Positions 10,090 to 20,700 are shown, numbered from the stretch's first letter. The stretch: 64,000 nt of DNA from Haematococcus lacustris (GCA_030144725.1 JASKMD010000031.1:4189852-4253851), one strand, 5' to 3'. A program made the numbers and translations. The notes: generated by a model not told the origin, from the sequence alone.

Positions 10090-10945
10090 CCCCCATCCCC
10101 CACATATAGCAACTGAGCAGGTGGCAGGTTGCAACTGCACTCCTACAAATTAATCCCTGCGTTTTTCCCTGCGTTTTAGGCCAACCTTGTCCGATTGGAC
10201 TGAAAATTTGATAGATGGTATTTTGCAGAAAATAAAACATATTGTTTTTTGAAAACTTTTCTCAAAAAACAATATGTTTTATTTTCTGCAAAACACCATC
10301 TATCAAAATTTCAGTCCAATCGGACAAGGTTGGCCTAAAACGCAGGGAAAAACGCAGGGATTAATTTGTAGGAGTGTGAGCAGGTGGCATATAGCAACTG
10401 AGCAGGTGGCATATAGCAACTGAGCAGGTGGCATGTAGCAACTGAGCAGGTGGCATGTAGCAACTGAGCAGGTGGCATATAGCAACTGAGCAGGTGGCAG
10501 GTTGCAACTGAGCAGGTGGCATGTAGCAACTGAGCAGGTGGCATGTAGCAACTGAGCAGGTGGCATATAGCAACTGAGCAGGTGGCAGTTGACAACTGAG
10601 CAGTTGCCACATGGCAACTGAGCATGTGGCAGGTGACAACTGAGCAGTTGGCATATAGCAACTGAGCAGGTGGCAGGTTGCAACTGAGCAGTTGCTATGT
10701 GGCAACTGAGCAGGTGGCAGGTTGCAACTGAGCAGTTGGCATATAGCAACTGAGCAGGTGGCAAGTTGCAACTGAGCAGTTGGCATATAGCAACTGAGCA
10801 GGTGGCATGTGGCAACTGAGCAGGTGGCATATAGCAACTGAGCAGGTGGCATATAGCAACTGAGCAGGTGGCAGGTTGCAACTGAGCAGTAGCCACATGA
10901 CAACAGAGCAGTAGCCACATGGCAACAGAGCAGTAGTCACATGGC
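10090..10945 (-). repeat. Inverted CAGTTGC minisatellite, internal array of E2
   Basis: Tandem GCAACTGAGCAGGTGGCA units, the complement of the left array, interrupted at 10138-10376 by the second foldback element. It keeps minus-strand frames open for up to about 230 codons, which are not genes. Confidence 0.95.
10138..10376 (-). mobile_element. 239-bp foldback element (MITE), copy 2
   Basis: This copy equals the reverse complement of copy 1 with a single difference in the central region. It lies inside a minisatellite unit. TG flanks both sides (10136-10137, 10377-10378), and removing the element plus one TG restores a normal GCAACTGAGCAGG unit, which confirms the 2-bp duplication. Confidence 0.92.
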
Positions 10946-11624
10946 GAGCAGAAGGGTGCTGGGGAAGGGGTGGGGGGGAGGCTCCACAGGCTAAGCGCCA
11001 CAAGGGACAGTAGTGAGGGGTTGAGTATGGCACCAGCAGATCAATAGCCATTGCACATCATCACGACTTGCACCGCAAGGCACACATAGGCAATGCAGGT
11101 GTGCGTCATGCTGTTGTTGCTGCTCAAGTTGCCTTGTGTGGTGCTGTTGGTGTGGTGGTGGGAGGCCAGCTGGTCATGATGTCGTTGCCTCTCATGATGT
11201 TGTCGTTGTTCATGTCTTTGATGCTGGTAAATGAGCCTGATGACGAGTGCAAGGTCCTCACAGTGTAAGAGTCCAACCTACAGTAATAGTAAGTATCCCG
11301 TCTTCAGGTTATGATTATATTAATTAAGATGAGCCATTGAGATGAGCCTTAGACACAGGCAACATGAGTTAAGGTTTACACGGTCTTAACCAAGTGTAAA
11401 CATAGGCTTGAGGCATCAACCTAGCCATGCATCAACACAACAACCTGAAACAACCGTAGGTTGACCATCAACATCAGCAATTACCGCTGTCACAACGACC
11501 CACAGAACAAACGATAGAGAAATGAAGGGAAGTTGTGCAACAGCGTTGCCCCAGAGCATGGTACACAAACGCAGAAACACAATGACGTTGCAAGGAAATA
11601 TTCGCAGAAGAAAGAAAGAAAATA

Positions 11625-11705
11625 AAATGCACCTGGCGGGTGTCGAACCCCTGTCCCCTCGCAGAAGGCAATTGTGAGTCGCTACTGAACCTCAATTGAT
11701 GAAAC
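11625..11705 (-). other. tRNA-like / SINE-like segment with Pol III A and B boxes
   Basis: On the minus strand GGTTCAGTAGCGACTC (A-box-like) is followed about 30 bp later by GGGGTTCGACACCCG (B-box-like T-arm) and then by T-rich sequence (TTTTATTTTC). It does not fold into a complete tRNA by eye: no convincing acceptor stem or anticodon arm. A tRNA-derived SINE fragment is the best reading. Chance resemblance is possible. Confidence 0.35.
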
Positions 11706-11756
11706 ATTGCTTCGACCTACCTTGATGCACAGTAGTTATGACATATATATATAGCC

Positions 11757-12150
11757 ATTGTCAGCTGCGCAGTTGCCATTGCCAGCTGCGCAGTTGCCAT
11801 TGCCAGCTGCGCAGTTGCCATTGTCAGCTGCGCAGTTGCCATTGCCAGCTGCGCAGTTGCCATTGCCAGCTGCGCAGTTGCCATTGCCAGCTGCGCAGTT
11901 GCCATTGTCAGCTGCGCAGTTGCCATTGTCAGCTGCGCAGTTGCCATTGCCAGCTGCGCAGTTGCCATTGCCAGCTGCGCAGTTGCCATTGACAGCTGCG
12001 CACTTTACATGGGCAACTGCGCAGTTTTCATGGGCAACTGCGCAGTTTTCATGGGCAACTGCGCAGTAGCCATGGGCAACTGCGCAGTAGCCATGGGAAA
12101 CTGCGCAGTTGCCCATGGAAACTGCGCAGTTGCCCATGGAAACTGCGCAG
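11757..12150 (+). repeat. CAGTTGCCATTGCCAGCTGCG array, right subterminal array of E2
   Basis: Eleven near-perfect 21-bp units followed by more diverged GCAACTGCGCAGTTGCC units. The sequence GCAACTGCGCAGTTGC is a perfect palindrome. The array runs up to the right inverted terminus of E2. Confidence 0.95.
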
Positions 12151-12175
12151 GTGACACTGCTAATTCCTGTGAGTG

Positions 12176-12301
12176 TGGGCCTTCGTGCACACCTGCTTCA
12201 GAGGTTCGACTCCTCGGGGAAAACGTTCTAAACCCTGGCCGTGTCATGCTGTGGGAAAGAAGGTAGTTATCGGTTGTCGGCGCTGCTCTTAGCACGCTAC
12301 A
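12176..12301 (+). repeat. 5' LTR, right part
   Basis: TG at 12176-12177 is the duplicated target of E2. 12178-12301 continues the LTR and matches the 3' LTR with one substitution, ending CGCTACA. Confidence 0.95.
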
Positions 12302-12304
12302 TTT

Positions 12305-12322
12305 TGGTTTCCGACCGACGTT
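12305..12322 (+). promoter_or_regulatory. Probable primer-binding site
   Basis: TGGTTTCCGACCGACG begins three bases after the 5' LTR. TGG complements the CCA end of a tRNA, as is usual for reverse-transcription priming. The tRNA was not identified. Confidence 0.5.
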
Positions 12323-12351
12323 GCTACTAACGCCACTTCCTCCCTAAGCAA

Positions 12352-13659
12352 ATGACTGCCAACAAGGAGCCTCCTCCTGGAGGAGACAAACGACCGGAGC
12401 GTTCTGCTCCTGGGGGCCAAACTCCTGGCTCCCCGCCCCCAGTGACTCCGAACGCCACCTCTGGTGTTCCAGCAGCGGTTCCTGCTGCACCAGCCTCGTC
12501 TGGCACCACCGCACCTGCTGCACCTGTCGCACCTGCTGCGCCGCACCCGTTGTCAGTAGGACAGGCACCTTCATCTCAGATTGCGTCCCCTTTACCTGTG
12601 TCAGCATCTCTGCCCAGGGTCAAGGTTCCAGGTCCTGAGAAATGGACAGATCAGTGCCTCAACACCTCTCGAGTAGCAGAAATATTCTGTGAAGACCTTG
12701 AGGTCCACTGTGCATATTTGCGCATTGACCCTGCTGATGCCCTGCCAAACTTCCTGACAGGCAAAGCACGTGAGGTATGGTATCCAGCCACTAGAAATGC
12801 CCATATCCTTGCACATGGCGTTAGGCCCACCTGGTCATTCCTGCGTACCTCTTTTAAAGAGATGGCTGGTGATGACCTGCGTAATGACTCAGATGTGCAC
12901 CGCAGGAAGCTGCTGGATCCAGGTGCATTACGCATGACAGCTGGTTCTACCCTCAATGCGTACATCACTGAGTTCAGGAATACCCTGACTGTTGCAGGCA
13001 TGACTTGCATGGCACCTGCAATGCTTGTGGCTACCTTAATTAGGGGTCTCACCCCTGAGCTGCAGGGACGTGTTGTGCATGACCTAGCACTCATGGCTGA
13101 GCCCACCCTCACTGATGCTATTCAGGCTGCAGTGAATGGGCAGAAGGTGCTGTTTGCAGTATCCACCAGCATTGGGGGACGTCGCCCTCCTCCACCTGTA
13201 GCTGCCTTTGTGCCTCACAAGCAGATGGACCGTATCAGAGGCTTCACCGCTCCTGCTGGAGGATTTCCCCCTGCGGCCCCTCGTGGCCCCTACTGGGATG
13301 TCAGCAGCAGCAGCAGCAGTGGCCACCGTGGAAGTCGCCACAGCAGCCAGGGTGGTGGACGTCCTCCACGGCCCCCTCCTCCTGCTGCCCCTGTGTCTGA
13401 TGCCCCTCCCAGGCCACCTCCTGGCCATGCCTGCCACCACTGCTGGAACCCCGCCCACTTCAGGGACTACTGCAACCTCAAGCACCTGTCTGCTGAGGAG
13501 GCCCGCCGGGTCTCAGGGTTCCCCCGCCCCTCCTCCCTGGGCCCTCCTTCTGGCCATGGTGCTGGGGACCGTCCCCCACGGGGTCCAGGCAAGCGTGACC
13601 GCAGCCCAGGAAAGGGTGGATGGAAGCAGCAGGGTGGCAAGGGTGACCGCCGCCGCTGA
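12352..13659 (+). CDS. gag: Gag polyprotein of the chromovirus
   Basis: 435 codons starting at the first ATG after the leader. Residues 1-80 are Pro/Ala-rich and the central part (about 95-290) resembles retrotransposon Gag capsid, with a conserved Trp/Phe-rich helix around WSFLRTSFKEMAGDD. Near residue 360 is a zinc knuckle C-x2-C-x4-H-x4-C (CHHCWNPAHFRDYC), then a basic Arg/Gly/Lys-rich tail. It should form the particle and bind the RNA. The TGA at 13657-13659 is followed in the same frame by pol, with no other stop before protease. Pol could therefore be made by readthrough, or the stop is a mutation in an originally fused frame, as is common in chromoviruses. Confidence 0.9.
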   Translation: MTANKEPPPGGDKRPERSAPGGQTPGSPPPVTPNATSGVPAAVPAAPASSGTTAPAAPVAPAAPHPLSVGQAPSSQIASPLPVSASLPRVKVPGPEKWTDQCLNTSRVAEIFCEDLEVHCAYLRIDPADALPNFLTGKAREVWYPATRNAHILAHGVRPTWSFLRTSFKEMAGDDLRNDSDVHRRKLLDPGALRMTAGSTLNAYITEFRNTLTVAGMTCMAPAMLVATLIRGLTPELQGRVVHDLALMAEPTLTDAIQAAVNGQKVLFAVSTSIGGRRPPPPVAAFVPHKQMDRIRGFTAPAGGFPPAAPRGPYWDVSSSSSSGHRGSRHSSQGGGRPPRPPPPAAPVSDAPPRPPPGHACHHCWNPAHFRDYCNLKHLSAEEARRVSGFPRPSSLGPPSGHGAGDRPPRGPGKRDRSPGKGGWKQQGGKGDRRR

Positions 13660-16600
13660 TGTGTTGCCCAACCAGCCGGTCAGAACTGTGTTGGTGCCTG
13701 TAGCACTGTGCCCGCTGAGGAGGCATGTATGCCCAAGGGTCCTGCTGCAGACGACTGTGTTTTACACTTCTCGTTTTCTGGCAAAGTGAATGGCTATGAT
13801 TGCACTCTGCTGTTTGACAGTGGGGCAGCTGCTAGCTTTATCAATTGCGCTGCTGTTGAGCAGTACCAGCTGTCCAGTTGTAAACTGAAGCAGCCCAAGG
13901 AGTTCCTTGTGGCTAATGGGCAGCCCGTAGTTTGTACGCATGCATGCAGCGTCCAGTTGAATGTGCAGACTCTGAGCTGCAGGGTCGAGTTGTTGGTGAT
14001 GCCTGAGATGTTCTCTGCCTTCGACATCTTAATGGGCAGTGACTGGCTTCAGTCCAATGGTGTGCTGCTGGACTACCTAGCACGTACTATTACAGTACAA
14101 ATGGCTTCTGCTAAAACAATACTCAAATGTGAGCCAGCAGCGCCAATTATGGCTCCCCATTGTGCTCATATCCTGGCAAAACATAAGCAAGCCACTGTGT
14201 CAGCAAAAGTGGCTTACAGGTGGTTAAGGAAAGGCGGCCAGTCCCTGGTTGCCCTCATCTCGTCTCAGCCCATCAACCCTACCCCAGCAAGTGTGCTGTC
14301 CGTTCACCCAACCCCTAATCCAGCTAATTTGCTGTCCAATGACCCTGACCCCCTCTCTCAATCAACTACCCCACCCTCTAACTCACCTATCAACTACCCG
14401 ACCTCTATACCTCCTGCAGTAGCAGCTCAGCTGACAGCACTCATATCTGAGTACGACGATGTCTTCGCCCCTTTCAATTCTCTACCACCTCAACGTCCAG
14501 TGGGACACACCATTCCCCTTCAGCCTGGCTGTAAGCCACCAGCTTTGCCATCATATAAGATGAGCCAGCCAGAGCTGTTGGAGATGAAAAAACAGGTAGC
14601 AGCCTTCTTGGAGCAGGGCATCATCGAACCCTCCTCTTCTCCCTACGCTGCCCCTGTCCTCTTTGTCAAAAAGAAATCAGGTGAGTTGAGGATGTGTGTG
14701 GACTATCGTCAGCTGAACAAAATCACACTTAGGGATCAATACCCACTACCTCGAGTGGATGACCTGTTTGACAGGTTGGCTGGGTGTACAGTGTTCTCAT
14801 CACTTGACCTGCAAGCTGGATATCACCAGATCAGGATCCCTGATGAGGATGTCCCTAAAACAGCCTTCAGGACACCCAGTGGCCTCTATCAGTTTAAAGT
14901 TCTGTGCTTTGGCCTAACCAATGCACCAGCCACGTTTCAGCGTGTAATGAACAATGCTTTTGCTGATGTCATTAATGACTGTGCATTGGTGTACATAGAT
15001 GATATCCTCATCATGTCCAAAAATGTACCAGAACACTTCACACATTTGAGGAGAGTTCTTGAGTTATTACGTAAGCATCAGTTTAAAGCTAAGTTATCTA
15101 AATGTGAGTTTCTTAAAACTGCACTTAAATTCCTGGGTCACATTGTGAGTGACCAGGGTATAGCTGTTGACCCTGATAAAGTGAAGTCTATTACTTCCTG
15201 GCCTGTGCCACGCAGTCTAACTGCCATGCAGCAGTTCCTTGGTGCTGCAAATTTTGTGCGCAAATTTGTACACAATTTCAGTGCTATTTCAGCACCACTT
15301 ACTGACCTGACTGGTAAAGCAGGTACAGACTTCAATTGGCACAAATGGCCTGATGATAAGTTAAAAGCTTTTGATGCTCTCAAGCATGCCATTTCCAGAG
15401 TACCTTTACTCAAAATCCCTGATATTACCAAACCATTTCAGGTTTATTGTGACGCCTCTTTGCAAGGCGTAGGGGCAGTACTTATGCAAGAGGGTTATCC
15501 TCTAGCTTATTGAAGCAAGAAGCTGATTCCAGCTGAAAAGAACTATACCACTGGTGAACAAGAGTTACTTGCAATTATTACTGCATGTAAAGAGTGGCGC
15601 TGTTACCTGGAAGGTGTACCCTTCACTTGTACACAGACCACAAACCTTTGGTAGCTTTAAAAACACAAAAGGTCTTGTCAAGACGCCAAACCAGGTGGTT
15701 GGAGTTTCTCTCCCGGTATGATTTTACCATTGAGTACCTACCTGGTGAGACTAACCCTGCTGACCCTCTGTCACGCATACCTGATGCTCCTGCCAGCAAT
15801 CCTGTCATGGTTATGACCAGGAGCAGGAAGCGCCTTTTGGAGGGGGAGGAAGCTGGTGTGGTACAGCCTGCTCAGCCTGCCATTCAGCAGCCGCAGCAGG
15901 AGCCACAGCCTCAGCTGGTTCTGGAACAGCCTCTACCCCCACCTCCTTTGCCTGTGCACCCTTTGCACGCTGTCAATATGACAGAGCAGCTGCTGGCAGC
16001 GTATGCAGCAGATGGGGACTTTGCCAGCACAGTGGATCAATATGATCAGGACAAGCATGGTCTGTATCGCACCAAAGGCAAGAACCAGATAGTGGTTCCT
16101 AACTGCCAACAGCTCAAAGCCAGGATATTGGTGGAGATGCATGATGCACAGTTTGCAGGCCATGTGGGGATCACCAAGACGCTGGAGCGTATCTCCAGGA
16201 TATTCTGGTGGCCACGCATGAGGTCTGAAGTACGTCACTATGTGAGTAACTGTGATGCATGCCAGCGCAACAAGTCTGTGAATACCAGACCTGGTGGTTT
16301 GCTCACGCCACTGGCCATACCCTATGACAGATGGGAGTCCATGTCCATGGACCTAATCACTAAACTACCGCCCGGTGATCATGGCTTTGATGCCATTGCT
16401 GTCTTTGTGGATAGGCTGTCTAAAATGGTACACTTTGTGCCATGCCGTGAGTCTATGAATGCTGAGGGCTTTGCCCGCCTTTTCATTGACAATGTGTTTA
16501 AACATCATGGAGTGCCCAGAGAAATAATCTCTGATAGGGGTTCTCACTTTACTAATCATTTCTGGGCGTCAGTTATGGCCATTCTTGGTGTAAAGGAATG

Positions 16601-17394
16601 TAAATCTAGTGCTTACCATCCTGAGTCTGATGGTCAAACAGAGCGGTACAATCGTACCCTTGGAGGAAATGCTTCGACATTACATCTCCCCTGCCCAGTC
16701 TGACTGGCCCTTCTTCCTGTCACTGGCTGAGTTTGCTGTGAACAACAGCTGGCAGGAATCCATCCAGTCCACGCCCTTCCTGGTCAATACTGGCCAGTCA
16801 CCTCTGACACCTGTCCTGCTGGAACTACCAGGTGAGGTGTACTGCCCCTCTGCCAGGAAGCTGTCTGAATGGTGGCAGAGTAATGTCAAGCAGGCACGCC
16901 ATTTCATGGAACAAGCTCAGCAGCGTCAGGCCTATCTGGCCAACAAAGGACGCAGGGATGTGGAGTACCACCCTGGCCAGCTAGTGCTACTGAGCACCAA
17001 GAATCTCAGGCTGAAGCCAGGTAAGGCTAAGAAGTTGCTGCCTAGGTTCATTGGGCCTTTCAAGGTGCTGGAGCATGTAGGTCCTGTTGCTGTGCGCCTA
17101 GACCTGCCTCCTGCCATGGCACGCATGCACCCTGTGTTCCATGTCGCCCTGTTGAGGCCCTACACTTCTGAGCATCCTCACTTGCCTCCTCCTGTGGATT
17201 GGCTAGATGAGGCGCCTCTGTATGAAGTTGAGAAGCTGCTCGCCCATCGTGGTGTACGTGCTGGTAGAGCACGAGGCTACTTGGTCAAGTGGCAGGGTTA
17301 TGATGACTCTTACAACACGTGGGAGCCAAGGAATAACCTTGTGAACTGCCAAGAAGTGTTGACTGCATATAATGCAGTGCATGGTTTGTCTTAG
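13660..17394 (+). pseudogene. pol: Pol polyprotein (protease, RT, RNase H, integrase, chromodomain), broken
   Basis: Protease has the active-site motif DSGA (about 13816). Reverse transcriptase has YIDD at 14992-15003. RNase H begins near YCDAS (about 15445). The integrase has an HHCC zinc site and a D,D,E core (about 16130-16650). The last 60 residues form a chromodomain (VEKLLAHRG, YLVKWQGY, WEP). Three breaks are visible: an in-frame TGA at 15511-15513 inside RNase H, a 1-base loss near 15630, and a 1-base gain near 16662 in the integrase. The two frameshifts compensate each other, so the sequence ends in the original frame. The breaks could be true decay or assembly errors. Confidence 0.9.
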
Positions 17395-17454
17395 CATCAC
17401 TGCTATAGTGTTGCGAGTCCTTGTGTTCTCACGAGGGCGGAGCGTTTCCTCTTT

Positions 17455-17467
17455 GGAGGGGGAGGAA
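17455..17467 (+). promoter_or_regulatory. Polypurine tract
   Basis: GGAGGGGGAGGAA lies immediately before the 3' LTR, the expected primer for plus-strand DNA synthesis. Confidence 0.85.
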
Positions 17468-17675
17468 TGTAGCGAACGGCTCCTCGAAGCCTAGCTCGCC
17501 TCACGGTACTTCTGTACTGCAGTGTGACATGGTGGGCGAAAGGGGCAGGTGGGCCTTCGTGCACACCTGCTTCAGAGGTTCGACTCCTCGGGGGAAACGT
17601 TCTAAACCCTGGCCGTGTCATGCTGTGGGAAAGAAGGTAGTTATCGGTTGTCGGCGCTGCTCTTAGCACGCTACA
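17468..17675 (+). repeat. 3' LTR (intact)
   Basis: 208 bp, TGTAGCG to CGCTACA, followed by CTTCA. It serves as the uninterrupted reference that reveals the E2 insertion in the 5' LTR. It contains a B-box-like GAGGTTCGACTCCTC around 17572. Confidence 0.96.
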
Positions 17676-17782
17676 CTTCACTACGCGCGCCAACTATCGC
17701 CAGTTATCGCCACTTATCGCCACTTATTCGAATCAGCTCGATAAAGAAGCTGGTCGTCATCGCATGAGCAGCAGGTAGGAGG

Positions 17783-20700
17783 CGCCCCGCCCCGCCCCGC
17801 CCCGCCCCGCCCCGCCCCGCCCCGCCCCGCCCCGCCCCGCCCCGCCCCGCCCCGCCCCGCCCCGCCCCGCCCCGCCCCGCCCCGCCCCGCCCCGCCCCGC
17901 CCCGCCCCGCCCCGCCCCGCCCCGCCCCGCCCCGCCCCGCCCCGCCCCGCCCCGCCCCGCCCCGCCCCGCCCCGCCCCGCCCCGCCCCGCCCCGCCCCGC
18001 CCCGCCCCGCCCCGCCCCGCCCCGCCCCGCCCCGCCCCGCCCCGCCCCGCCCCGCCCCGCCCCGCCCCGCCCCGCCCCGCCCCGCCCCGCCCCGCCCCGC
18101 CCCGCCCCGCCCCGCCCCGCCCCGCCCCGCCCCGCCCCGCCCCGCCCCGCCCCGCCCCGCCCCGCCCCGCCCCGCCCCGCCCCGCCCCGCCCCGCCCCGC
18201 CCCGCCCCGCCCCGCCCCGCCCCGCCCCGCCCCGCCCCGCCCCGCCCCGCCCCGCCCCGCCCCGCCCCGCCCCGCCCCGCCCCGCCCCGCCCCGCCCCGC
18301 CCCGCCCCGCCCCGCCCCGCCCCGCCCCGCCCCGCCCCGCCCCGCCCCGCCCCGCCCCGCCCCGCCCCGCCCCGCCCCGCCCCGCCCCGCCCCGCCCCGC
18401 CCCGCCCCGCCCCGCCCCGCCCCGCCCCGCCCCGCCCCGCCCCGCCCCGCCCCGCCCCGCCCCGCCCCGCCCCGCCCCGCCCCGCCCCGCCCCGCCCCGC
18501 CCCGCCCCGCCCCGCCCCGCCCCGCCCCGCCCCGCCCCGCCCCGCCCCGCCCCGCCCCGCCCCGCCCCGCCCCGCCCCGCCCCGCCCCGCCCCGCCCCGC
18601 CCCGCCCCGCCCCGCCCCGCCCCGCCCCGCCCCGCCCCGCCCCGCCCCGCCCCGCCCCGCCCCGCCCCGCCCCGCCCCGCCCCGCCCCGCCCCGCCCCGC
18701 CCCGCCCCGCCCCGCCCCGCCCCGCCCCGCCCCGCCCCGCCCCGCCCCGCCCCGCCCCGCCCCGCCCCGCCCCGCCCCGCCCCGCCCCGCCCCGCCCCGC
18801 CCCGCCCCGCCCCGCCCCGCCCCGCCCCGCCCCGCCCCGCCCCGCCCCGCCCCGCCCCGCCCCGCCCCGCCCCGCCCCGCCCCGCCCCGCCCCGCCCCGC
18901 CCCGCCCCGCCCCGCCCCGCCCCGCCCCGCCCCGCCCCGCCCCGCCCCGCCCCGCCCCGCCCCGCCCCGCCCCGCCCCGCCCCGCCCCGCCCCGCCCCGC
19001 CCCGCCCCGCCCCGCCCCGCCCCGCCCCGCCCCGCCCCGCCCCGCCCCGCCCCGCCCCGCCCCGCCCCGCCCCGCCCCGCCCCGCCCCGCCCCGCCCCGC
19101 CCCGCCCCGCCCCGCCCCGCCCCGCCCCGCCCCGCCCCGCCCCGCCCCGCCCCGCCCCGCCCCGCCCCGCCCCGCCCCGCCCCGCCCCGCCCCGCCCCGC
19201 CCCGCCCCGCCCCGCCCCGCCCCGCCCCGCCCCGCCCCGCCCCGCCCCGCCCCGCCCCGCCCCGCCCCGCCCCGCCCCGCCCCGCCCCGCCCCGCCCCGC
19301 CCCGCCCCGCCCCGCCCCGCCCCGCCCCGCCCCGCCCCGCCCCGCCCCGCCCCGCCCCGCCCCGCCCCGCCCCGCCCCGCCCCGCCCCGCCCCGCCCCGC
19401 CCCGCCCCGCCCCGCCCCGCCCCGCCCCGCCCCGCCCCGCCCCGCCCCGCCCCGCCCCGCCCCGCCCCGCCCCGCCCCGCCCCGCCCCGCCCCGCCCCGC
19501 CCCGCCCCGCCCCGCCCCGCCCCGCCCCGCCCCGCCCCGCCCCGCCCCGCCCCGCCCCGCCCCGCCCCGCCCCGCCCCGCCCCGCCCCGCCCCGCCCCGC
19601 CCCGCCCCGCCCCGCCCCGCCCCGCCCCGCCCCGCCCCGCCCCGCCCCGCCCCGCCCCGCCCCGCCCCGCCCCGCCCCGCCCCGCCCCGCCCCGCCCCGC
19701 CCCGCCCCGCCCCGCCCCGCCCCGCCCCGCCCCGCCCCGCCCCGCCCCGCCCCGCCCCGCCCCGCCCCGCCCCGCCCCGCCCCGCCCCGCCCCGCCCCGC
19801 CCCGCCCCGCCCCGCCCCGCCCCGCCCCGCCCCGCCCCGCCCCGCCCCGCCCCGCCCCGCCCGCCCCGCCCCGCCCCGCCCCGCCCCGCCCCGCCCCGCC
19901 CCGCCCCGCCCCGCCCCGCCCCGCCCCGCCCCGCCCCGCCCCGCCCCGCCCCGCCCCGCCCCGCCCCGCCCCGCCCCGCCCCGCCCCGCCCCGCCCCGCC
20001 CCGCCCCGCCCCGCCCCGCCCCGCCCCGCCCCGCCCCGCCCCGCCCCGCCCCGCCCCGCCCCGCCCCGCCCCGCCCCGCCCCGCCCCGCCCCGCCCCGCC
20101 CCGCCCCGCCCCGCCCCGCCCCGCCCCGCCCCGCCCCGCCCCGCCCCGCCCCGCCCCGCCCCGCCCCGCCCCGCCCCGCCCCGCCCCGCCCCGCCCCGCC
20201 CCGCCCCGCCCCGCCCCGCCCCGCCCCGCCCCGCCCCGCCCCGCCCCGCCCCGCCCCGCCCCGCCCCGCCCCGCCCCGCCCCGCCCCGCCCCGCCCCGCC
20301 CCGCCCCGCCCCGCCCCGCCCCGCCCCGCCCCGCCCCGCCCCGCCCCGCCCCGCCCCGCCCCGCCCCGCCCCGCCCCGCCCCGCCCCGCCCCGCCCCGCC
20401 CCGCCCCGCCCCGCCCCGCCCCGCCCCGCCCCGCCCCGCCCCGCCCCGCCCCGCCCCGCCCCGCCCCGCCCCGCCCCGCCCCGCCCCGCCCCGCCCCGCC
20501 CCGCCCCGCCCCGCCCCGCCCCGCCCCGCCCCGCCCCGCCCCGCCCCGCCCCGCCCCGCCCCGCCCCGCCCCGCCCCGCCCCGCCCCGCCCCGCCCCGCC
20601 CCGCCCCGCCCCGCCCCGCCCCGCCCCGCCCCGCCCCGCCCCGCCCCGCCCCGCCCCGCCCCGCCCCGCCCCGCCCCGCCCCGCCCCGCCCCGCCCCGCC

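Larger units (their letters stand above)
5365..12175 (+). mobile_element. E2: 6.8-kb non-autonomous CACTA-like element inserted in the 5' LTR
   Basis: The left end CACTCACACAAATTAGCAG and the reverse complement of the right end CACTCACAGGAATTAGCAG begin a 42-bp inverted repeat matching at 38 positions. TG flanks both ends (5363-5364 and 12176-12177), while the intact 3' LTR has a single TG at this place. This proves the insertion and its 2-bp duplication. The interior holds three large CAGTTGC-type arrays, a direct duplication (around 6925 and 7590), five intron-like modules, two 239-bp foldback elements and a SINE-like segment. No transposase frame is visible. Its termini and arrays relate it to E1. 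Confidence 0.88.
5276..17680 (+). mobile_element. Ty3/Gypsy chromovirus (LTR retrotransposon) with its target duplication
   Basis: The element proper is 5281-17675, flanked on both sides by the 5-bp target duplication CTTCA (5276-5280 and 17676-17680). The LTRs are 208 bp, begin TGTAGCG and end CGCTACA. Excluding the inserted E2 they differ at only two positions, so the insertion is young. In order: 5' LTR (split by E2), primer-binding site, Gag, protease, reverse transcriptase, RNase H, integrase, chromodomain, polypurine tract, 3' LTR. Without E2 it is about 5.6 kb. The protease-RT-RNase H-integrase order and the C-terminal chromodomain place it among chromoviruses. The pol frame is broken (see pol), so this copy is probably defective unless the breaks are sequencing errors. 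Confidence 0.95.
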
